From assembly GCA_010025655.1 (NCBI GenBank), contig RGSV01000028.1:1-10199 (forward strand): 10,199 nt of DNA, written 5' to 3'. The position numbers and the translations under genes are program-made. Positions 1 to 5,388 of the stretch are shown here, in pieces (the stretch's first letter is position 1; every line of letters starts with the position of its first letter). Source of the stretch: Acidimicrobiia bacterium (GTDB taxonomy: Bacteria; Actinomycetota; Acidimicrobiia; Acidimicrobiales; Ilumatobacteraceae). The notes below the pieces were generated by a model that had not been told where the DNA came from, ran no database searches, and saw only the letters and a list, made by a program, of their open reading frames with translations.

Positions 1-692
1 GTGGCGTCTCGTTGACGCTGGCGCTCAATCGCACGCAACTCTGGTTTCCAACCGGTGAGTGCAAAACGCACACGCTCACCCACGTTTACGGCATGGTCAC
101 CGATTCGCTCGTAGAAGCGGGCGACAATCGCGAGTTGTACGGCGAGTTGCAGATCCATCTTCTCGCGAGCGTGAGTCTCAAAGATTGCCTGGATGAACTG
201 ACGGTGCAACGCGTCGAGAAACGAGTCCATGTCTTCAATAGCGGCTGCAGTTGCCGCATCATTCTCAGCAAACGAGTTGATTGCCGCCTGATACAGCTGC
301 TCGGCTTGCTCGCTCATCTTCGAGATGAGGCCACGCAACACCGGGTCAATTTCTTTGCCGTAGATGCGGCGCGCCGCTTTGCAGATGTTCACTGCAAGAT
401 CGGCTGAACGCTCAAGGTCGCTCGTGATTTTGAGAATCGACACCAGCTGTCGCAACTCACCGGCGACCGGGGCCTGTAGGGCGAGAATCTCGAAGGTGCG
501 ACTTTCTACTTCGTGGGCGCGAGCGTCGATCTCGTCATCAGACTGCACCAGATAGTCGGCGCCTTCAAGATCGCCAGCCAACAACACCGCGGTGGCGCGG
601 GGTACTGCTTCGATAACCGAAGCGCCCAATCGCACAACGAGCGAACGCAGTTCCTCAAGGTCTGAGTGATATGACTTTCGGGTCTCTTCCAT
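1..692 (-). CDS. phoU: PhoU, phosphate-signalling/transport accessory protein (3' end cut off by window edge)
   Basis: 230 residues are readable from an ATG at 692-690 down to the left edge with no stop, close to the usual full length of PhoU (about 215-240 aa), so only a short C-terminal tail is missing. The protein is all helical and shows the two-fold PhoU repeat. Each half carries the metal-binding E-x3-D signature: DLERSADLAVNI (E94, D98) and YERIGDHAVNVG (E195, D199). PhoU proteins are cytoplasmic, bind metal clusters and connect the PstSCAB phosphate transporter to the PhoR-type histidine kinase, restraining the Pho response when phosphate is plentiful. The start gives the typical N-terminus (METR-like, followed by L-E-E-L helix) but has no clear Shine-Dalgarno sequence. 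The gene follows ppk on the same strand after 98 bp, and that gap holds a PHO-box-like repeat array, which suggests its own phosphate-controlled promoter. Identification is secure; regulation is inferred. Confidence 0.95.
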   Translation of the reverse strand, partial: MEETRKSYHSDLEELRSLVVRLGASVIEAVPRATAVLLAGDLEGADYLVQSDDEIDARAHEVESRTFEILALQAPVAGELRQLVSILKITSDLERSADLAVNICKAARRIYGKEIDPVLRGLISKMSEQAEQLYQAAINSFAENDAATAAAIEDMDSFLDALHRQFIQAIFETHAREKMDLQLAVQLAIVARFYERIGDHAVNVGERVRFALTGWKPELRAIERQRQRDA

Positions 693-741
693 GCCGTCTA
701 CGGTAGGCACCCTACGACACCTACTCGGGGCGACTGCGACC

Positions 742-785
742 GTTGGGTGAACTCACGGTCACCTGCGGCTGAATACTGCGTGAAC
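742..785 (-). promoter_or_regulatory. PHO-box-like array of four 11-nt direct repeats upstream of phoU
   Basis: Read on the minus strand, the ppk-phoU gap contains four consecutive 11-nt units: GTTCACGCAGT (785-775), then ATTCAGCCGCA (774-764), then GGTGACCGTGA (763-753), then GTTCACCCAAC (752-742). The PhoP operator of Streptomyces is known as 11-nt direct repeats close to G(G/T)TCAYYYR(G/C)G. By my count the units match it at 9, 8, 7 and 9 of 11 positions. Orientation is the same as phoU, whose start lies 50 bp downstream. A possible -10 (TAGGGT, 714-709) lies rather far from the array. The repeat phase is seen directly; PhoP binding is inferred. Confidence 0.6.
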
Positions 786-790
786 AGGCC

Positions 791-2902
791 TCAGCGCGAC
801 TGGGTGGCGACGACCCACTCGTGCAACTGCCGTTGTGCGTCGCCGGCACCGTGGTGTTGACCGACGAGTTGCCACGAGTCATCGGGCTGCAGGCGGAAAT
901 GCACGTTCGCATCATCGTGGAGGAAGCCCAACACCGTGTCAAGCCACGCGCGATGCTTCGGATGGGTCAGGCGAACCAGGGTTTCGACTCGACCCGACAG
1001 ATTCCGGATCATCAGGTCGGCCGAACCAATGAGGTGCAACGGCTCGCGACCGTCGAGGCCATGGTCAAACCGATAGATGCGCGAGTGTTCGAGATACCGC
1101 CCGAGCACCGAACGCACGGTGATGTTCTCCGAAAGCCCAGGCACTCCGGCACGCAGGCAACAAATTCCGCGAACGACCATATTCACCTTTGTGCCCGCGG
1201 CACTAGCGGCATAGAGCGCGTCGATGACCTGGGGGTCTTGAATGGCGTTCAGTTTGAGGGTGATGCGCCCAGCGGTGCCGAATGATGCCTCGTGTTCGAT
1301 GAGGCGAATGATTTCTTTCTTCAACTGGTGCGGTGCGACGATGAGCTGTTGGTAATTGGGTTCACGGCCATAACCCGTGAGGTAGTTGAAGAGTTCGGTC
1401 GCATCGCGACCCACGGCTTCTTCGCAAGTGAAAAAGCCGATGTCTTCGTACACCTTGGCAGTGACCGAGTTGTAGTTGCCCGTGGCGATGTGCACGTAAC
1501 GACGAATCTGTCCGGCTTCTTCGCGCACGACGAGAATGCACTTGGCATGGGTCTTCAGTCCGACGAGGCCGTAGTTCACGTGCACACCAGCGAGTTCGAG
1601 CTCGCGACCCCACGAGACGTTGCGCGCCTCATCGAACCGCGCTTTGAGTTCAAGTACTACCGCGACCTGCTTGCCTGATTCGGCGGCTCGAATCAGGTGC
1701 CGTGCAATTGCGCTATCACCCGAGGTGCGATACAGCGTCATTTTGATTGACAACACTTTGGGGTCTTTTGCTGCCTGCTCGACGAAGGTCTCGGTCGACG
1801 AACTGAACGACTCATACGGATGGTGTACGAGTAACTGCCGCGATTTGATCACATCGAACATCGAGCGACCCGCTTCTTGTGCGGCGGCAAGACGCCCAGC
1901 CGTCACCGGTGTCCATGGTCGAAAGCGCAGGCTCGGCACGTCGAGATTGGCAAGTTGCTGTAGTGCTGACAACTCAACGAACGAGCCGCTGAAAATCACG
2001 TCGGCGCGCGTCAATTCAAGTTCAGAGCACATCGTGTCGAGCACGGCATCAGGAATGTTCGACTCGACTTCAAGTCGCACCGCTCGCCCAAAACGGCGGC
2101 GGCGAAGCTCCATCTCGACGGCAGCCAGCAAGTCTTCGGCGTCTTCGTCGTCGAGAGACAAGTCGGCGTTGCGCGTGACCCGAAACCGAGAGACGGTGAC
2201 GATCTCCATGCCCGGAAAGAGGCGATCGAGATGAGCTTCGATGAGGTCGTCGAGAAGGATGAAGTCCTTCGAGTCTGGCACCGCTATGAACCGTGGAAAG
2301 TTGCGCGGCACCTTGACGCGAGCAAACCGCTCTTCGAGTGTCTCGGGGTCGCGGGCAATCACCGCGAGATTCAGCGCGAGATTCGAGATGTACGGAAACG
2401 GATGCGACGGGTCGACGGCGAGCGGGGTGAGGATTGGGAAAATGCGGTTCTCAAAATCCAACGACAAGGCTTCTCTCGCTCGCTTACCAAGCCGGCCCCA
2501 GCGCACGACATGCACCCCGTGTTTGGCGAGTGCCGGAAACAATTGCTTGGCGAGCAACTTCTCTTGCACGTCAGTAAAGAGCTGAACACGCGCCGAGATT
2601 TCGTCTCGCTGCCGAACCGGAGAGCGACCATCGGGGCTGGTCTCACTGACTTCGGCTGCAATCTGATCGTGCAGCGCCGCAACTCGCACTTGATAGAACT
2701 CATCGAGGTTCGAAGCGCTGATTGCCAGAAAACGAAAACGCTCGAGCAATGGCACATCTTCGCTGATGGCGAGCGAGAGCACGCGCTCGTTGAAATCGAG
2801 CCAACTCAGCTCGCGGTTGATGAAGCGAGAGACGATGGGCTCAAGGTACCGAACGGCAACTGAAGCGGGGCGACGAGTTTGCCCTGTTCGTTCTGATGTC
2901 AC
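791..2902 (-). CDS. ppk: Polyphosphate kinase 1 (PPK1)
   Basis: This 703-aa protein is full length for PPK1 (E. coli 688 aa), which reversibly moves the gamma-phosphate of ATP onto inorganic polyphosphate. The N-terminal family signature FINRELSWLDFNERVL is at residues 27-42. The two phospholipase-D-like catalytic domains fill the C-terminal half. The autophosphorylated histidine is H452 in GLKTHAK, and the second essential histidine is H606 in EHSR. The Mg-binding arginines R392 (LYRTSGDS) and R422 (ARFDE) lie 60 and 30 residues before H452, the same spacing as R375 and R405 before H435 in E. coli. The start is GTG at 2902, chosen because AGGTGA, a good match to the anti-Shine-Dalgarno sequence, lies 7 nt upstream. 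The gene begins 18 bp after the 91-aa unknown gene, so the two are probably cotranscribed; phoU follows. No damage or missing residue is seen. Confidence 0.97.
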   Translation of the reverse strand: MTSERTGQTRRPASVAVRYLEPIVSRFINRELSWLDFNERVLSLAISEDVPLLERFRFLAISASNLDEFYQVRVAALHDQIAAEVSETSPDGRSPVRQRDEISARVQLFTDVQEKLLAKQLFPALAKHGVHVVRWGRLGKRAREALSLDFENRIFPILTPLAVDPSHPFPYISNLALNLAVIARDPETLEERFARVKVPRNFPRFIAVPDSKDFILLDDLIEAHLDRLFPGMEIVTVSRFRVTRNADLSLDDEDAEDLLAAVEMELRRRRFGRAVRLEVESNIPDAVLDTMCSELELTRADVIFSGSFVELSALQQLANLDVPSLRFRPWTPVTAGRLAAAQEAGRSMFDVIKSRQLLVHHPYESFSSSTETFVEQAAKDPKVLSIKMTLYRTSGDSAIARHLIRAAESGKQVAVVLELKARFDEARNVSWGRELELAGVHVNYGLVGLKTHAKCILVVREEAGQIRRYVHIATGNYNSVTAKVYEDIGFFTCEEAVGRDATELFNYLTGYGREPNYQQLIVAPHQLKKEIIRLIEHEASFGTAGRITLKLNAIQDPQVIDALYAASAAGTKVNMVVRGICCLRAGVPGLSENITVRSVLGRYLEHSRIYRFDHGLDGREPLHLIGSADLMIRNLSGRVETLVRLTHPKHRAWLDTVLGFLHDDANVHFRLQPDDSWQLVGQHHGAGDAQRQLHEWVVATQSR

Positions 2903-2929
2903 GCAGGTTTCACCTGACGTTCAGGCAGT
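2886..2929 (+). promoter_or_regulatory. Second PHO-box-like four-unit 11-nt repeat, across the ppk start
   Basis: Read on the plus strand, four contiguous 11-nt units occur: GTTCGTTCTGA (2886-2896), then TGTCACGCAGG (2897-2907), then TTTCACCTGAC (2908-2918), then GTTCAGGCAGT (2919-2929). TTC/TCA recurs in exact 11-nt phase. Against the Streptomyces PhoP repeat G(G/T)TCAYYYR(G/C)G I count 8, 9, 8 and 8 matches of 11. The array covers the ppk GTG start, its ribosome binding site and the stop of the preceding gene, and it points against ppk transcription. If it is real it would act by blocking or modulating ppk rather than as a classic activator site. Overlap with coding sequence makes chance more likely here than for the array upstream of phoU. 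Confidence 0.4.
2903..2920 (-). promoter_or_regulatory. ppk ribosome binding site inside a small inverted repeat
   Basis: Minus-strand sequence between the 91-aa gene and ppk reads AGGTGA followed by 7 nt and the GTG start. This matches the 3' end complement of 16S rRNA and decides the start codon. The site lies within a perfect 5-bp inverted repeat with a 3-nt spacer, CAGGT-GAA-ACCTG (2916-2904). A second inverted repeat, CCTGA-ACG-TCAGG (2925-2913), overlaps it and could form an alternative stem that includes the upstream stop codon. Confidence 0.55.
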
Positions 2930-3196
2930 GGGTTGGCGCTCGACCTCTTCGGGAGACCACTCGAGGCTGATGCCTTCGTTCTCGGCATCGACCTTGATGC
3001 GCTCGCGGTTGCGGCGGCACTGGCTGTCTTTGAGCGACACGTACATGAGTCGCATGTAAGCGCGGCGCGCGAACTCTTCGATCAGCTCGGGCTCGCCGTA
3101 CGTGCCGACGATTTCCCAGTGCGGGTACACCGGGCCCGTGTAGGTAATGCGAATGTGGGCGCGTGGCGCGACTTTGGCGGTGTTGGTGTCGGACAT
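2921..3196 (-). CDS. Conserved-looking small protein of unknown function, cotranscribed with ppk
   Basis: This 91-aa soluble protein starts MSDTNTAKVAPRAHIRITY and is not one I recognise. It opens with a beta-strand-like stretch (RIRITYTGPVYPHWEIVG-type pattern, roughly residues 13-31), then an acidic helical segment (EPELIEEFARRAYMRLMYV, about 35-53), a charged KDSQCRRNRER region and an acidic C-terminus (WSPEEVE). It has no signal peptide or membrane segment. The open frame extends further upstream, but ATG at 3196 is preferred: AGAGGAG lies 4 nt before it, and the longer version would overlap the start of ppx. The stop is 18 bp before ppk, so translational coupling is likely. Its position between ppk and the divergent ppx suggests a polyphosphate- or phosphate-related role, but that rests on context alone. 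Confidence 0.75.
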   Translation of the reverse strand: MSDTNTAKVAPRAHIRITYTGPVYPHWEIVGTYGEPELIEEFARRAYMRLMYVSLKDSQCRRNRERIKVDAENEGISLEWSPEEVERQPTA

Positions 3197-3236
3197 CAGG
3201 CTCCTCTGCGGACTTGAAAGACTATCGTCGGTTCGA
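3197..3236. promoter_or_regulatory. Divergent promoter region between the ppk operon and ppx
   Basis: Only 40 bp separate the starts of the leftward 91-aa/ppk unit and rightward ppx, so promoter elements must overlap or extend into the coding ends. On the minus strand TAGTCT (3224-3219) fits a TANNNT -10 element and would give a 5' leader of roughly 15 nt; no good -35 is seen. On the plus strand TTGAAA (3214-3219) resembles a -35, but no -10 fits before the ppx ATG. The function is inferred from layout. Confidence 0.35.
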
Positions 3237-4775
3237 ATGAGCGAACTTGTCGCGGCGCTGGATATCGGCACGAACAGCTTCCATCTCGTGGTCGCCAAGC
3301 CGGTGCCAGGCGGGTTTGAGGTCGTCACCCGCGAGAAAGAGGTCGTGCGGTTGGGTCACGGTGGTGGCGACATGAAACACCTCAGCGATGAGGCAATGGA
3401 CCGTGGAACCGCCTGCCTCGTGCGCCTCGCCGAGATTGCATCGTCGCACGAGGCCGAGGTGCGTGCCGTTGCGACGAGTGCGGTACGTGAAGCCAAGAAT
3501 CGCACTGATTTCATCAAGCGTGCGCGTAAAGAAGCAGGCATCGACATCGAAGTGGTCTCGGGTGTCGAGGAGGCGCGACTCATTCACCTTGGTGTGCTGA
3601 ATGCCATCGGTATCCACGACCAGCCGATGTTCGTCTGTGACATCGGTGGCGGTTCGACCGAAGTTGTCGTGGGTCTCGATGATGAGGTGCTCTTTGCGCG
3701 CAGCTTCAAGCTCGGTGCCGTGCGTCTAACCGATCGCTTCTTTGCTGCTACCACGCTTCACCCCAGCGCAGTGCCGAGTTGTCGCGCGTTCATTCGGTCA
3801 ATGCTCGCCGTCGTAGCACCCGAGGTCAAAGAGCTGGGCTTCGAAGTCGTCGCAGCATCATCGGGAACTGCTGAAACCATCGCCCGACTGATCTTGCGCG
3901 AGCGGGGCGCTAGTGAACCGCGCTCAATGAATCGCTTCGAGTTCACGGCTGACGAAGTTCGTGCCGTCACGCAATCGCTCATCTCGGTGGCGACCGTTGC
4001 TGAACGAGTGAAAAAGTTCGCACTCGAGCCAAATCGCGGCGACATCATCCTTGCCGGAGCGCTCATCCTCGAGGGTCTCGTCGAAACTTTCGACATCAAG
4101 GCGATCATGTTCAGCGACTACGCCCTGCGCGAAGGCTTGTTGCTCGACACGTTGCAGCGTGAAGGGCTATTAGAACGCAACGACGAGCACGACGCGGCAC
4201 GTCACAGTGTGCAGCAGTTGGCCGATCGTTGCGACGATCGACCTGAGCACTCGGCACACGTGGCAAAGCTGGCGGGAAAGCTGTTCGACGAACTGCAAGA
4301 GACCCTCGGTCTCGAACGCGACTGGCGGCGCTATCTCGAGTTTGCCGCACTCCTCGCCAACGTCGGTGTGGTCGTGTCGCACGCCAAACACCACCTGCAC
4401 TCGTACTATCTGATTCGCAACTCGGAACTCATGGGCTTGACCGACCGCGAAATCGAACTCATCGCCCAAATTGCTCGCTATCACCGCAAGAGTGTGCCCA
4501 AACCTGAACACGCCGAGTTTGCCGCGCTCTCACCCGCCGACCAACGCTTGGTGCGCAGTCTGGCAGCGCTGCTGCGCGTCGCAATCGGGCTCGATCGCAC
4601 CTACGACGAGCGAGTGAAGACCGTGGAGGCCAAGGTGACCGCCGGCGAACTCGTCGTTGAAGTGTCGCCGCGGGGGAAGAAGGCGGATATCGCCCTCAAT
4701 CTGTATGCCGCGAACGAACGCAAGGGGCTCTTGGCCGACATCAGTCGACGCAAGGTGAAATTCGTCGAAGAGTGA
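3237..4775 (+). CDS. ppx: Exopolyphosphatase, Ppx/GppA family
   Basis: This 512-aa protein matches the length of E. coli Ppx (513 aa). The N-terminal actin-like ATPase fold shows phosphate-1 motif DIGTNSFHL (D9-L17), the catalytic-glutamate region SGVEEARLIHLGV (E111/E112) and phosphate-2 motif CDIGGGSTE (134-142). The C-terminal half is the degenerate HD-like domain: HSAHVAKLA (338-346), LANVGVVVSHAKHH (373-386, where a true HD enzyme would carry HD) and RYHRKSVP (414-421). The family removes terminal phosphate from polyphosphate (Ppx) or hydrolyses pppGpp (GppA); length and HD-like region favour Ppx, but sequence alone does not exclude GppA activity. ATG at 3237 is chosen because it yields the standard MxxLVAALDIGTNS start; the longer open frame would overlap the divergent gene. 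No strong Shine-Dalgarno is seen. The stop lies 12 bp from the stop of convergent tatA. Confidence 0.93.
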   Translation: MSELVAALDIGTNSFHLVVAKPVPGGFEVVTREKEVVRLGHGGGDMKHLSDEAMDRGTACLVRLAEIASSHEAEVRAVATSAVREAKNRTDFIKRARKEAGIDIEVVSGVEEARLIHLGVLNAIGIHDQPMFVCDIGGGSTEVVVGLDDEVLFARSFKLGAVRLTDRFFAATTLHPSAVPSCRAFIRSMLAVVAPEVKELGFEVVAASSGTAETIARLILRERGASEPRSMNRFEFTADEVRAVTQSLISVATVAERVKKFALEPNRGDIILAGALILEGLVETFDIKAIMFSDYALREGLLLDTLQREGLLERNDEHDAARHSVQQLADRCDDRPEHSAHVAKLAGKLFDELQETLGLERDWRRYLEFAALLANVGVVVSHAKHHLHSYYLIRNSELMGLTDREIELIAQIARYHRKSVPKPEHAEFAALSPADQRLVRSLAALLRVAIGLDRTYDERVKTVEAKVTAGELVVEVSPRGKKADIALNLYAANERKGLLADISRRKVKFVEE

Positions 4776-4787
4776 AGCGCTACGGCA

Positions 4788-4991
4788 CTAGGCCGACGGC
4801 GACGTGGTGCCCGACTCGGGCTTGGCGTCTTTGCCGCCGTCTTTGTTGACGTCGGCGTTGCCTTCAGCAAGGCCCTTTTTCAGTTCACCCTGCGCGCGCC
4901 CGAGGTTACGAGCAATCTTCGGAAGCCGAGAGCCACCAAAGAGCACTACGACAAGGGCAACGATGATCCACAGTTCTGGGCCGCCTGGCAT
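4788..4991 (-). CDS. tatA: Twin-arginine translocase subunit TatA
   Basis: This 67-aa protein has the complete TatA layout. A very short periplasmic N-terminus with E6 precedes one membrane helix (about residues 7-18, LWIIVALVVVLF). The FG hinge (F18-G19, then G20) follows, then an amphipathic helix, SRLPKIARNLGRAQGELKKGL (21-41 region), and a charged, disordered tail. TatA oligomerises at the membrane to let folded, twin-arginine-signal proteins pass with TatC. ATG at 4991 has AAGG about 8 nt upstream. The gene follows the WhiB-like gene by 35 bp on the same strand and converges on ppx. No tatC or tatB is in the window, so the partners are encoded elsewhere. TatE or TatB are less likely because of the short length and FG motif. 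Confidence 0.93.
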   Translation of the reverse strand: MPGGPELWIIVALVVVLFGGSRLPKIARNLGRAQGELKKGLAEGNADVNKDGGKDAKPESGTTSPSA

Positions 4992-5026
4992 GGCTCGTAC
5001 CTTAGCAGCGCCGATTGAACGGCAAA

Positions 5027-5305
5027 CTAGGCCGTCACCGCACCACGGTTAGCTTGGGCACGCTGGCGACGCAAGCGGCGACGCTCGCGCTCTGACAATC
5101 CGCCCCAGATACCGAACTTTTCGCCGTTGGCGAGGGCGTAATCGAGGCACTGTTCGCGCACCTCGCAGCCCTTGCACACTTCTTTCGCCTCACGGGTGGA
5201 TGCTCCACGCTCGGGAAAGAAGAGATCGGGGTCGACGCCCAGGCAGTTTGCCCGGTCTTGCCAAGCGCGGTCGTCTTGACCTGCACCTTCGATTCGTTGA
5301 CTCAC
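5027..5305 (-). CDS. whiB: WhiB-family iron-sulfur transcriptional regulator
   Basis: This 92-aa protein has the four conserved cysteines that hold a [4Fe-4S] cluster, C21, C44, C47 and C53 (C-x22-C-x2-C-x5-C). They are followed by the family turn GIWGG (65-69), LSERERR and a basic C-terminal tail (RRLRRQRAQ) that contacts DNA. WhiB-like proteins generally bind the principal sigma factor and act as redox- or NO-sensitive regulators. The FFPERGASTREAK...YALANGEKFGIWGGLSERER pattern is closest, from memory, to the WhiB/WhmD (WhiB2) branch linked to cell division and sporulation, but the subgroup is not certain. The start is taken as GTG at 5305 behind AAGGGGAG; an upstream TTG at 5332 would add nine residues and remove that site. 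tatA follows after 35 bp. This is the strongest single marker of an actinobacterial host. Confidence 0.93.
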   Translation of the reverse strand: MSQRIEGAGQDDRAWQDRANCLGVDPDLFFPERGASTREAKEVCKGCEVREQCLDYALANGEKFGIWGGLSERERRRLRRQRAQANRGAVTA

Positions 5306-5349
5306 AACTCCCCTTCTTCCTACCCCGCCCAAATAACAGCCGTGTCATT

Positions 5350-5366
5350 CTGGCAGATGGCGCCAG
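5350..5366 (-). other. Small inverted repeat between the VWA gene and whiB
   Basis: CTGGC and GCCAG are perfect 5-bp arms with a 7-nt loop, lying 22 bp after the VWA stop and 44 bp before the whiB start. No T-run follows, so it is only a weak candidate for a terminator and might equally be an operator for whiB. The 83-bp gap around it is the only place for a dedicated whiB promoter; I see no convincing -35/-10 pair. Confidence 0.25.
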
Positions 5367-5388
5367 CGCAATGCAAGTCGGAGCGCGG

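Noticed and set aside
12..407. 131-aa plus-strand frame at the left edge
   Set aside because: It is antisense to phoU, whose two metal-binding motifs fix the real reading frame.
703..715. Perfect GTAGG-CAC-CCTAC inverted repeat just upstream of phoU
   Set aside because: The stem is only 5 bp with a 3-nt loop and no T-run. It is too short to call a terminator or operator and may be chance.
2231..2863. 210-aa open frame on the plus strand inside ppk
   Set aside because: It lies wholly antisense to a well-supported ppk, has no recognisable domain, and is expected from GC-rich codon bias on the opposite strand. The same holds for plus-strand frames at 821-1285, 1292-1678 and 1620-2234.
3147..3236. 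Upstream extension of ppx by 30 residues
   Set aside because: It would overlap the start of the divergent 91-aa gene, and the added residues (MRMWARGATL...) do not fit the Ppx N-terminus, which begins right at ATG 3237.
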